Made by a program: the position numbers and the translations under genes. Under the pieces are notes generated by a model. It was given only the letters and a program-made list of their open reading frames with translations. It was not told the DNA's origin and ran no database searches. Source: Prauserella alba (GTDB lineage Bacteria > Actinomycetota > Actinomycetes > Mycobacteriales > Pseudonocardiaceae). Taken from it: a DNA stretch of 64,000 bases. The stretch spans positions 434,001 to 498,000 of the forward strand of contig NZ_JAMTCH010000005.1 in the NCBI RefSeq assembly GCF_024171735.1. Direction: 5' to 3'. Below are positions 16,088 to 24,013 of the stretch, in pieces. Each line of letters opens with the position of its first letter. Position 1 is the first letter of the stretch.

Positions 16088-17566
16088 CTAGCGTTCGATG
16101 TAAGCCATGGCCTGAGTCAGCGAGTCCGCGATCGTGCCTGCGGTGAACACTCGGTGGGCGGCCGGCCATGGGTTGACGCGTTGCGCCATGCGCGCGGCAA
16201 TGCCGGGGGTCGCGTCGGATGCCGAGTCGGTCCTGCCGGCGAGGCGGGCGCTGGTGATGGCCTCGGGCGCCTGACATTCGAGTTGCACGAGTGTGCTGTG
16301 CGTATGGCTGGCCAGTTCCGTCGCGGATGCCCGTTGGCTCGCTGACGTCCACGATGCGTCCAGCACCACCGTTTCACCCAGCTCGAGTCGTTCTCGGGCG
16401 CGCTGCAGCAGCTCCGTGTACGCGCGCTCGGTGTGCGCACGGTCGTAGATGCCTGACTCGAACGAGGCGGTCCCCCGTTGCAGGGGACTGAGGCCGGCGA
16501 GTTCCTTGCGTACGCGGTCGCTGCTGAACACGGTGGCACCGAGTTGCTCGCCGAGTGCCCGGCTCAGTGAGGTCTTGCCTGTCCCGGGGAGTCCACCCAC
16601 AAGGATCAGCCGTACCTCGCCGGCTTGTAGCTGCCGTAACGTGAGAAGCCCGTGCTGCTGCGCGAGTGCGGCAGCCTCACTGTCTCCCTGTGCGTATCGC
16701 AGACAAGCGACTTTGGCCCGGACGAACGCCCGGTAAGCGACGAAATGGCGCCACAGCGGTACCGGAGCGGGGTCGTGTGCCTGCTCTGCGTAGGTGTTGA
16801 GCAGCAGCTCCGCCAGCTGTGGCGCGCCGAGTCGCTCCAAGTCCATCGCGAGGAACGCGACGTCGTCGAGCCCGTCCACGGCGCGCAGTCGCGCATCGAA
16901 CTCGAGACAGTCCAGGATCCGAGGGCCGTCGTCGAGGCAGAAGATGTCCTCCGTCAACAGGTCTGCGTGACCGTCGACGATGCGTCCTTCGGCGATCCTC
17001 CGATCGAACAACGCCGCTCGGCCGTCGAGGAATTCACCGGTGAGCCGCTCGATCCGCTCGACCGTATCGGCGCCGAGCAGGTGCCGGTGTGACTGGATCT
17101 GGTCGAAACTGGTCTGCCAGCGCGCGCGTATCGCATCGCGGGTGCCTTCCCGTTCGATCGTGGGACCGCGCGCCGCAGTCCGATGGAAGCGCGCGATTAT
17201 TCCGGCGACGGCCCGGATGGTGTCCTCCAGCGGTGCGTCTTGACGCACGAGCGTCGCCAGGCGGCGCTCCTCGGGCATCCGGCGCATCACCACGAGGTGT
17301 TCGCACGGCTTACCATCCGGTCCGATGACGTCCGCGACTCCCTCGTACACATCCGGGGTGAGCCTGCGGTTGAGCGCTACCTCCTCATGACATGCACGCC
17401 GGCGCGCAGCCAACGTCCGGAAGTCGAGAAAGCCGAGGTCGACGGGTTTCTTCAGCTTGTAGGCGGTGTCTCCCACGAGGAAGACCACGCCGATGTGTGT
17501 TTCGTGCACGGCCACCCAGTCGCCCGGGAGGGGAGCAGGGACGGGGAACGTTGCAAGAGCAGACAT
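16088..17566 (-). CDS. Bifunctional phosphotransferase/P-loop kinase (Rv2004c-like)
   Basis: The 492-residue protein has an aminoglycoside-phosphotransferase-like N-terminal half (YKLKKPVDLGFLDF near 38-51 and HADLLTEDIFCLDDGPRILD near 200) and a C-terminal AAA/zeta-toxin-like P-loop kinase (LVGGLPGTGKTSLSRAL near 320, then FSSDRVRKELAG and VVLDASWTS). This two-domain layout equals Rv2004c, a DosR-regulon protein of unknown substrate. The open frame extends about 215 codons upstream of ATG 17566, but that part is arginine-rich, antisense-like and overlaps the next gene, so I exclude it. A possible box is at 17602-17617. Confidence 0.88.
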   Translation of the reverse strand: MSALATFPVPAPLPGDWVAVHETHIGVVFLVGDTAYKLKKPVDLGFLDFRTLAARRRACHEEVALNRRLTPDVYEGVADVIGPDGKPCEHLVVMRRMPEERRLATLVRQDAPLEDTIRAVAGIIARFHRTAARGPTIEREGTRDAIRARWQTSFDQIQSHRHLLGADTVERIERLTGEFLDGRAALFDRRIAEGRIVDGHADLLTEDIFCLDDGPRILDCLEFDARLRAVDGLDDVAFLAMDLERLGAPQLAELLLNTYAEQAHDPAPVPLWRHFVAYRAFVRAKVACLRYAQGDSEAAALAQQHGLLTLRQLQAGEVRLILVGGLPGTGKTSLSRALGEQLGATVFSSDRVRKELAGLSPLQRGTASFESGIYDRAHTERAYTELLQRARERLELGETVVLDASWTSASQRASATELASHTHSTLVQLECQAPEAITSARLAGRTDSASDATPGIAARMAQRVNPWPAAHRVFTAGTIADSLTQAMAYIER

Positions 17567-17601
17567 GGACACAACGTCGCGGTTCGCCGATGCCGCCCGA
17601 C

Positions 17602-17617
17602 AGGGCCGTATGTCACC
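17602..17617 (+). promoter_or_regulatory. Possible DevR-like box upstream of the kinase gene
   Basis: AGGGCCGTATGTCACC resembles AGGGACCTACGTCACG at 22631-22646 and lies 36-51 bp upstream of the kinase ATG. The match is imperfect and the call is tentative. Confidence 0.3.
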
Positions 17618-17775
17618 GCGACCGGTTCTGTTCGGACACTCGACGTTTCCGGACTCTGCGCGTACGCGGCACAGCGCCCGCAGCGGCTGCGCGGTGCTGA
17701 TCTGCTCCGGGCACGCGGCCGGGCGGCTCGAGCCGAGGCACGGCTTTGGCGCTCGCAGTGGCCTCCCGCTCGCCC

Positions 17776-18405
17776 TCAGCCGTGGTGCCGCCGGGTGGCC
17801 AGAACTGCGGCCTGGGTTCGGCGCTCCACGCAGAGTTTCGCGAGTAGCCGGGAAACGTAGTTCTTCACGGTTTTCTCGGCCAACAACATTCGTTCGGAGA
17901 TCTGCCGGTTGGTGAGTCCCTCGCCGATGAGGTCGAGCAGGGTGTGTTCCCGGTCGCTCAGGGAATCGACAGGGTCGGCAGGCCTCGCCTTCGCATGACG
18001 GGCGACGATGAGCCTGGCGGCGCTGTCGTCGAGCAGGGACCGGCCGTTGGCGATGGTGTGCACTGTCGCGGTCAGCTCCTGCCCGTTCAGGTCTTTGAGC
18101 GCGTAGCCGCTGGCCCCGGCTTCGACGGCGTCGAGTGGGGCGTCCTCGTCGCTGAATGCGGTGAGCATCAGGCAGCACACCTCGGTCAGCTCCGAGCGCA
18201 ACTCGCGACACACGTCAATGCCGTTGCGGTCGGGCAGTCGCACGTCGAGTACCGCCACGTCGGGTCGCAGCGCTCGAATCTCCTCCAACGCCTCTGCCGC
18301 CGTTCCTGCTTGGCCGACGACCGTGATCTCGGCGTCGCTCTCGAGAAGATCAGTGATGCCGCGTCGTACGAGCTCGTGATCGTCGGCGATGAAGGCACTG
18401 ATCAT
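17776..18405 (-). CDS. devR: NarL/LuxR-family response regulator, DevR/DosR-like
   Basis: With the start at ATG 18405 the 209-residue protein has Asp8, Asp9, phospho-acceptor Asp54 (LDVRLPDRNG), Thr82 (LTAFSDED) and Lys104 (LKDL), the same numbering as M. tuberculosis DosR. The C-terminal helix-turn-helix (LSDREHTLLDLIGEGLTNRQIS and KTVKNYVSRLLAKL) is of the LuxR type. The start is supported by GAGGGG 9 bp upstream; upstream ATGs are too close to this site or lack one. No partner sensor kinase gene lies in the window. Its position among dormancy-type genes makes it the likely regulator of the cluster. Confidence 0.88.
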   Translation of the reverse strand: MISAFIADDHELVRRGITDLLESDAEITVVGQAGTAAEALEEIRALRPDVAVLDVRLPDRNGIDVCRELRSELTEVCCLMLTAFSDEDAPLDAVEAGASGYALKDLNGQELTATVHTIANGRSLLDDSAARLIVARHAKARPADPVDSLSDREHTLLDLIGEGLTNRQISERMLLAEKTVKNYVSRLLAKLCVERRTQAAVLATRRHHG

Positions 18406-18516
18406 CCGCGTCATCCCCTCAGCCGTCGCGTCAGGGCCAGAATACGAGGGGTGCGATACCTGCGCAGCGGTGAACACTCGTGACGACTGGGGACGCGAGC
18501 GCAACGACGGACACGT

Positions 18517-19071
18517 TCACGGCGTGGCGTGCTCGGTGAGTGGCCGGACGACGTCGGTGACGGCTCGGCGTGGGGTTGCGGGAAGCGGGTCGGCGTTGAT
18601 GGGCGCCCACCCGACGCGCAGCAGCATGTGCGGCGCGCTGCCGTCGGTCACCTTCTCGCGCAACCGCTCACGGGCCGAGCCCACCTCGAGAGGCTCGGTC
18701 AGCGGGCAGCAAGCGAGGCCGGCGGAGGTGGCGGTCAGCAGCACGGCGCTGGTGGCCTCACCTGCTCGCAGGCGTGAGAGTCGATCATCGGAGGCGGTTC
18801 CCAGCACGAGGAGGGTGGCTTCGTCGCCCTCGGATTCGGCTCCTGGGGATTGGGCGAGTCGAGGATCGGAGAACACTCGGGTAACCACGTCCTCGCTGCT
18901 TCGGGGCAGCGGGGCCGATGCGGCGGGAACGCCGTCGGCGGAAATTCGGCGTCCGCTCCAGGTCGCAAGCTCGGTCCGGTATTCGGGATCGTCTGCGTGC
19001 ACGCGCGCCGCTTCGGCGAGAGCACGCACCAGCTGCCGCGACCCGGGCTTGTTCCTGACCGTTTTGAGCAC
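18517..19071 (-). pseudogene. 5'-truncated Acg-family nitroreductase gene
   Basis: The 184-residue frame matches only the C-terminal half of the Acg family: LVRALAEAARVHADDPEYRTELATW, LLVLGTASDDRLSRLRAGEATSAVLL and MLLRVGWAPI. Family members have about 330 residues. In frame upstream there is only a short extension to a TAG near 19165, so the flavin-binding N-terminal half (the NTQPW region) is gone. The GTG at 19071 could still drive a short protein, but function is doubtful. It is probably a duplicate of 13846-14823 that has decayed. Confidence 0.65.
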
Positions 19072-19463
19072 GGTTCCGTTGGAGGCCGCACGCTCTGCGA
19101 TGGTGATGAGGTACCGGTCAGGTATCGGCCAGGAGCTGTAGCGACGCCGGTCGGTACGGCGGCGAGGGATCTACCGTGTCGTCGTCCGGATATCGAACAG
19201 TCATGCGCCGACGATGGCAACGCGTCGGCGCGGCTGGGCAGTGCCGGAAGCCTTCAGGGTTGAGGACTTTCGTGCCCCTTGCCCGCGATACCGGCGTTCT
19301 CGGCTCAGCGTTCCTGGCACGGTTACTGCGTGGCCGGTTGCGTCGCGTCCGCCGATCATGGCCGTGAAGTGACGGAGGTCTGCGACGGTGACGCTGAGGC
19401 CGCTCAGGTGGCTCTGCCTGCGGTTCTTCGTCGAAGGCATTCGGGAGGAAGGATTCCATAATG
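19072..19463. other. Gap between the truncated Acg gene and the Rv1733c-like gene
   Basis: No gene is supported in 392 bp. A 28-codon minus-strand frame at about 19118-19204 (starting MTVRYPDDDTVDPS) precedes the truncated Acg gene and may be a vestige of its lost 5' region or of another gene. Confidence 0.35.
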
Positions 19464-19479
19464 AGGGACCAACGGCTCT
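19464..19479 (+). promoter_or_regulatory. DevR-like box upstream of the Rv1733c-like gene
   Basis: AGGGACCAACGGCTCT has GGGACC and GGCTCT arms around a 4-bp centre shared with 20902-20917 and 22714-22729. It ends 60 bp before the GTG at 19540, nearly the same distance as the box before the UspA gene. Confidence 0.5.
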
Positions 19480-19539
19480 GAAACACGACCTCTCCGGCGA
19501 GGGATGTTGGACGCGAACGACCTCCGAGGAGGGATCGTC

Positions 19540-20145
19540 GTGGAGCCCGAACAGCGCGTCGTGCGGCAGAGGCGGTTCTTCCGCAGGCTCTGGCCTGGCC
19601 GGAACCCGCTTGCCCGGAGCTGGGACCGTGTGGAAGGCGTGGTACTGCTGCTGGCGATCCTGGCTCCGCTGGTGATGCTGCCGTTCGCTGCGGCGGCGGG
19701 TTCGGAGACCTATGCGCGTGACCAGCGGGCTAGCGCTGTCCAAGCTCGCGGTCTCTATCGCGCAGAGGCGACGCTGCTCGCCGACGCACCGTCGCTGACA
19801 CCGCTACCGGCCCGGGCAGGCACCAGCGCGGACGAGGTCGCGGTGCGAGCCGAGTGGAGGCTGGCCGATGGCTCGCGCAAGGTCGGCACGGTACGTGCGG
19901 AGGCAGGATCGCTCTCGGGGAGCACGGTTCCCGTCTGGCTCGATCAGCGTGGTGACCCAACGCAGCGGCCACAGCCTTCGGCCCATGCGATGGCGTCCGC
20001 CATCGGTGCGGCAACGGCCCTCTGGCTGGGCACGGTGACAGTATGCGTGGGCGGATACTGGTTGGTGCGCAAGCTCCTCGACCGTCGTAGGTTCGATCAA
20101 TGGGAGCGAGAGTGGACGGACATCGGTCCCCGATCCCGTTACTGA
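19540..20145 (+). CDS. Rv1733c-family two-helix membrane protein
   Basis: The 201-residue protein has a basic N-terminus with NPLARSWDRVE, two membrane helices (about 36-54, VVLLLAILAPLVMLPFAAA; about 152-174, AIGAATALWLGTVTVCVGGYW) and a 95-residue loop between them containing AEWRLADGSRKVGTV. This matches the Rv1733c family, strongly induced in the M. tuberculosis DosR regulon. GTG at 19540 is preferred over ATG 19504 because CGAGGAGGG lies 7 bp upstream. Confidence 0.82.
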   Translation: MEPEQRVVRQRRFFRRLWPGRNPLARSWDRVEGVVLLLAILAPLVMLPFAAAAGSETYARDQRASAVQARGLYRAEATLLADAPSLTPLPARAGTSADEVAVRAEWRLADGSRKVGTVRAEAGSLSGSTVPVWLDQRGDPTQRPQPSAHAMASAIGAATALWLGTVTVCVGGYWLVRKLLDRRRFDQWEREWTDIGPRSRY

Positions 20146-20541
20146 ACCGCCGTCCCTGTTACGGCGCCGAATACCGGTGACCGTCGTCGAACGGAGACGC
20201 CGTGTCCGACGGGGCCGGCTTCAGGAACCGCCGGCCGGGCCGACGGATGTCGCGTCCGGCCGTGCTGGCGGCGAGTGTGCGCGGCTGGACGAGAACGTCG
20301 CCATAGCCGCCACAGCTCGTCAGCACCCTGGCGGCTTCCCTTGCCGAGAGGCCGTTCGGCTAGCTCCGCAAGTCCCGCAGCAGCACCGATGCAGGCTCAC
20401 GGGGATCGGTTGTGTGCGCGTTTACCTCCGCGGCAGGCGGGATGCGGCGTTGGTCCCAGTTCCTGGGGTCGAACGTCGGCAGCCTTGCGGCCGGAGTGCC
20501 CGTAACGTCCAAGTCAGAGGCGACCCCGTTGGAGGTGCGAT
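20146..20541. other. Gap before the DUF1918 gene
   Basis: I see no gene, repeat or convincing DevR-like box in these 396 bp. The only clear element is the ribosome site GGAGG just before 20542. Confidence 0.4.
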
Positions 20542-20820
20542 ATGCAGGCACAGGCGGGAGACTGGCTGCTGGTCAAGAGTGCCGCAGTGGGTAGCGGCGA
20601 CGAGCTGGGTCTGATTCTCGAGACACGGGGACCCGGCGGCACGCCGCCGTTTCAGGTCAGGTGGCTACGCGATGACCGCGAGGGCCTGGTGTTTCCGGGC
20701 CCGGATGCGGTCGTTCTGACCGCGAGGGAAAAGGCGGCGGCCGACGAACGTCAGCGCCGCCGGCTCGAGCGAGTTCAAGGGGAGATCCGGGCCAGACTCG
20801 TGCGGGTCTCGTCACGTTGA
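20542..20820 (+). CDS. DUF1918 domain protein
   Basis: The 92-residue protein opens with the DUF1918 pattern: AGDWLLVKSAAVGSGDELGLILE, then PPFQVRWLRDDREGLVFPGPDAVVL, ending in a basic helix. The fold is a small beta-barrel; its function is unknown and it often neighbours stress genes in actinobacteria. ATG 20542 has GGAGG 7 bp upstream. Confidence 0.85.
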   Translation: MQAQAGDWLLVKSAAVGSGDELGLILETRGPGGTPPFQVRWLRDDREGLVFPGPDAVVLTAREKAAADERQRRRLERVQGEIRARLVRVSSR

Positions 20821-20901
20821 GGCTCGGGCGTCGCGGAGGATTGTGCCCAGCCCATGCCGTTGCGACGCGGACTCGCTGATGGCGATCGCGTCGCCGGAAG
20901 T

Positions 20902-20917
20902 GTGGCCGTTGGTCCTT
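20902..20917 (-). promoter_or_regulatory. DevR-like box upstream of hsp20
   Basis: On the minus strand it reads AAGGACCAACGGCCAC, sharing GGACCAACGGC with the box at 19464-19479. It lies 88-103 bp before the Hsp20 ATG. Confidence 0.45.
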
Positions 20918-21004
20918 CAGCGCGGAGCAAGGAGGCCCTGCACGGAATCGGGTGTGCAGGCGTTTGCTGGAGGCGACACCCACACCAGTCGAGAAGAGGT
21001 TCCC

Positions 21005-21412
21005 ATGACGTCGTTGGTTCCGCGCAGTTCCCTGTTGCCCGACATGTTCCGCTGGCTCGAATCGGAGGTCCCGTTCGGATCGGTTGCAGAGCGGCGGTGG
21101 ATGCGTTTGGAGGACCGCCTCAGCGAGGAGGAGTACGTGGTGCGGGCTGAGCTGCCCGGATTGGACCCTGAACACGACATCACCATCACCGTTGAGAAGG
21201 ACGAGTTGTCCATCGCAGCGCAGCGCAGCGAAGAGAAGACCGAAAAGGGCCGCAGCGAGTTTCACTACGGTTCGTTCTCACGCACGGTCCGGTTGCCCGC
21301 CGGGGCGGCCACGGACCGGATCGCAGCCCGTTACGACAAGGGCATCCTCGAGGTGACGATCCCGCTCGAAAAAACCGCCGAGGCGCACCAGATTCCGGTG
21401 AAGGGTTCGTAG
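21005..21412 (+). CDS. Small heat shock protein, Hsp20/alpha-crystallin family
   Basis: The 135-residue protein has an alpha-crystallin domain (about 40-130): YVVRAELPGLDPEHDITITVEKDELSI, FHYGSFSRTVRLPAGA and the signature YDKGILEVTIPL. Such holdases form oligomers; the M. tuberculosis analogue HspX is a DosR-regulon hallmark. ATG at 21005 after AGAGG is chosen; the open frame begins 54 codons earlier, but that stretch lacks family similarity and contains the DevR-like box. Confidence 0.93.
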   Translation: MTSLVPRSSLLPDMFRWLESEVPFGSVAERRWMRLEDRLSEEEYVVRAELPGLDPEHDITITVEKDELSIAAQRSEEKTEKGRSEFHYGSFSRTVRLPAGAATDRIAARYDKGILEVTIPLEKTAEAHQIPVKGS

Positions 21413-21459
21413 TCGACGCGGCTGAACGGCCAATCTCCGGTGGGCCGTTCAGCCGGTCA

Positions 21460-22091
21460 TCAGGGTGTTTCCGGGTTGGGGTGCTCCGCGTTGGCCTTGA
21501 CAGTTCGCAGGGTGGCGCGCTGGATCGCGGCGACGAACGTGAGACCGTTCGCCAATAGAGCATGAAGAGCGTGCTGGACATCGTGTCGTTGATCGTGACG
21601 CGCACGTCGTAGCTGACCAGCGACATCACTCCGTACGCAAGTACGGAGAACGACATCACGACCTTCCCGAAACCCGGCTCGTCGAACTCGGTGAACTCGG
21701 CCGGGTCGACGTGGTGCCACTCGACGACCGGTTTCCAGAACCGGCCTGCGACCCCGGCCGTGATCTCGGAGCCGGGGTTTTCGCCGAGGATGACCCAGTC
21801 CGACCCGTGCTCCATGTCGTCCAACGTCTGCGGGTCGGCTTACGGGGCGGTCCGTGCTTACGGTTGTGCCAGCGTTCGGGCAGGCTCCGGACCCAGGTCG
21901 CGGCGCCGACGATCGCGCCCCGCAGGTCCGTGAAGTCCAGTTCTCGCATTGCGCGGTAGGTCTGTGCGGTTTCGGCATTCACGACGATGTGCTGGGCCTG
22001 CACCACCGTGGGCTCAGGAGCGAACTGGTCGGCCAGTAACGGGCCGGTGCCGCTCGGTCTCGGCTCCTGCTTTCGATCGGGTCTCGGCCAC
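21460..22091 (-). pseudogene. Frameshifted SRPBCC-like protein gene
   Basis: A protein of about 200 residues can be assembled only by joining frames. A GTG start at 22091 after GAGGAGG is followed by a frame shift into GPLLADQFAPEP and ELDFTDLRGAIVGAATWVRSL. A second shift near 21840 leads to GSDWVILGENPGSEITAGVAG and FWKPVVEWHHVDPAEFTEFDE. A third near 21555 leads to FVAAIQRATLRTVKANAEH. The pieces resemble actinobacterial SRPBCC-like hypothetical proteins. Three disruptions argue for decay rather than one sequencing error. Confidence 0.7.
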
Positions 22092-22113
22092 GGTGCCGTC
22101 CTCCTCAGTCGGA

Positions 22114-22572
22114 TCAGCGGATGAGAGTCGTGGGGATGACCACCACGGGGCATTGCGCGTGCCGCACGCATTCGGCCGACGTGCTCCCCAGCAGTACTTC
22201 GGCGAACCGGCCGTGGTGATGGCTGGCGACGACCAGCATGTCTGCGCTCGCCGAGGCCTTGATCAGCTCGGTCGCCGGATCGCCTGCGCGGACGGTTTCG
22301 ACGACGGGCACGTCCGTCGTCACGGCGTTCACCGCGGTGTGCAGATAGGCCCGCGCACCTTCGTCGTCGGCTACCGGGCGACGACCGTATGGCTGAAATG
22401 TGTACGAGGTGCCGGGCAGCAGATCCTCCTGCTCGCGGACTGCGATCGCCTCGATCTCGTCACCATGAAGGGATGCTTCCCACACGGCCCACCGAAGGGC
22501 GTGTTCGGCTGCGGCCGAACCGTCGACGCCGACCACGATCTTTCGCCTTCGGGTGCTGTCGCTGTCTGCCAC
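22114..22572 (-). CDS. Universal stress protein (UspA family)
   Basis: The 152-residue protein has a UspA fold: KIVVGVDGSAAAEHALRWAVWEA at the N-terminus, MLVVASHHHGRF near 112-123 and the ATP-binding loop region EVLLGSTSAECVRHAQCPVVVI. ATP-binding Usp proteins are prominent in the mycobacterial DosR regulon. A box at 22631-22646 lies 59 bp upstream, with the adh gene divergent beyond it. Confidence 0.92.
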   Translation of the reverse strand: MADSDSTRRRKIVVGVDGSAAAEHALRWAVWEASLHGDEIEAIAVREQEDLLPGTSYTFQPYGRRPVADDEGARAYLHTAVNAVTTDVPVVETVRAGDPATELIKASASADMLVVASHHHGRFAEVLLGSTSAECVRHAQCPVVVIPTTLIR

Positions 22573-22630
22573 CGCGCCCTCCCAACTCCTGGCTGCCCTC
22601 GATACTCACGCCGGAAGGCGAGTCCGTCCC

Positions 22631-22646
22631 AGGGACCTACGTCACG
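22631..22646 (+). promoter_or_regulatory. DevR-like box upstream of the UspA gene
   Basis: AGGGACCTACGTCACG lies in the divergent usp/adh region, 59-74 bp upstream of the UspA ATG. It shares AGGGACC and the 4-bp spacing with the other boxes. Confidence 0.45.
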
Positions 22647-22713
22647 AGTCCGGGGTCGGAGGTAACCGATCGGCCTGCCGCGGCCCGCTGACGGGCGAAG
22701 GTCACCGCCGGAG

Positions 22714-22729
22714 AGGGACCAACGACCGC
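22714..22729 (+). promoter_or_regulatory. DevR-like box in the usp/adh divergent region
   Basis: AGGGACCAACGACCGC shares AGGGACCAACG exactly with 19464-19474. It is 175 bp upstream of the adh start and 142 bp from the UspA start, so it could serve either. Confidence 0.45.
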
Positions 22730-22903
22730 TTCGACGTCGGTGTGAGCGCCCGTAGGTTCGGTGTGGGAACCGAGAAGCCGGGTCACTCGAAGAACAGCCT
22801 TCCCGGTATGGGCGAGGCCCCGGGGCGGGCCGGATGTATGCCGGCCAGGCGCGCAGTTCAGCGGCCCTGACGAGCCGTGCGGGACTGGGAGGGGACGACA
22901 CCG

Positions 22904-23950
22904 ATGAAAGCCATCCGTCTACTCGAGTGGAAATCCGAGCCGGTGCTTGCGGACATCGCCGAGCCGCGTCCGGGGCCGGGCGAGGTGGTCGTGCGTATCG
23001 GCGGCGCCGGTGCCTGTCACTCGGACCTGCACCTCATGCACGACTTCACAGCCGGACAGCTGGCGTGGGGACCGCCGTTCACCCTCGGCCACGAGAACGC
23101 CGGCTGGGTCCACGCGCTCGGCGAGGGAGTCCGGGGACTGCAACCCGAGCAGGCTGTCGCCGTCTACGGGCCGTGGGGATGCGGTACCTGTCAACGCTGC
23201 CTGGCCGGTGTGGACACCTACTGCGAGAACCTCGCGGCGGCGCCGGTGCCGGGCGGTGGTGGCGGCCTCGGACTCGACGGTGGCATGGCCGAGTTCATGC
23301 TCGTGCCCAACGCCCGTCACATCGTGCCGCTCCCGCCGGGAGTGGACCCCGTTGATGCGGCACCGCTGACGGATGCCGCGTTGACCCCGTATCACGCAGT
23401 GCGCCGGGCCTGGCCGAAGTTGTCACCGGGAGCGACGTCAGTTGTGATCGGTATCGGCGGGCTGGGCCACATGGCGGTGCAACTCCTCAAGGCCACCACC
23501 GCGGCGCGGATCGTTGCCGTGGACATGCGCGCCGAGGCACGTGCACTCGCGACCGATGAGGGAGCCGACCTGGCTCTCGCCCCCGACGAGGACGCTGCGG
23601 AGCGTATTCGTCACTACACCGGCGGACGGGGTGCCGATGTGGTGCTCGACTGCGTCGGTAACGACGACACCTTGGCACTCGGTGCCGCGTGCGCGCGCTC
23701 GTTGGGGGAGTTGACCATCATCGGCCTGGGCGGAGGAACGCTGCCTGTCTCGTTCTTCGGTCTTCCGTTCGAGCTGTCGGTGCAGACGACGTACTGGGGT
23801 ACTCGTCCCGAGCTGGTCGAGGTGCTGGAACTGGCCTCGCGGAAGCTGGTGCGGGCGTCCATCACGACGTTTCCGTTGTCCGAGGCGCCGAAGGCATATC
23901 GCAAGCTCGCCGCAGGCGAGTTGATCGGCCGCGCCGTCATCACACCGTGA
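22904..23950 (+). CDS. Zinc-dependent NAD(P) alcohol dehydrogenase
   Basis: The 348-residue protein is a medium-chain zinc dehydrogenase. Catalytic zinc ligands are Cys in GACHSDLH and His in GHENAG; the structural zinc segment is CGTCQRCLAGVDTYC near 90-104. The Rossmann motif is GIGGLGHMAVQLLK near 177-190. ATG at 22904 follows GGGAGGGG; a start nine codons upstream lacks this site. It reversibly oxidises alcohols to aldehydes; the substrate is unknown. Position and the shared box suggest use as a redox outlet under low oxygen. Confidence 0.9.
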   Translation: MKAIRLLEWKSEPVLADIAEPRPGPGEVVVRIGGAGACHSDLHLMHDFTAGQLAWGPPFTLGHENAGWVHALGEGVRGLQPEQAVAVYGPWGCGTCQRCLAGVDTYCENLAAAPVPGGGGGLGLDGGMAEFMLVPNARHIVPLPPGVDPVDAAPLTDAALTPYHAVRRAWPKLSPGATSVVIGIGGLGHMAVQLLKATTAARIVAVDMRAEARALATDEGADLALAPDEDAAERIRHYTGGRGADVVLDCVGNDDTLALGAACARSLGELTIIGLGGGTLPVSFFGLPFELSVQTTYWGTRPELVEVLELASRKLVRASITTFPLSEAPKAYRKLAAGELIGRAVITP

Positions 23951-24013
23951 CGTCTCACCCGGTGTCTCTCGTGGCCGCGGGGCGATCGTTACCTTCGAAA
24001 GAGGCGAAGCGGG

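Noticed and set aside
17567-18211. N-terminal extension of the kinase by 215 codons
   Set aside because: The extension is arginine/proline-rich, overlaps the DevR-like gene in another frame and has no family match.
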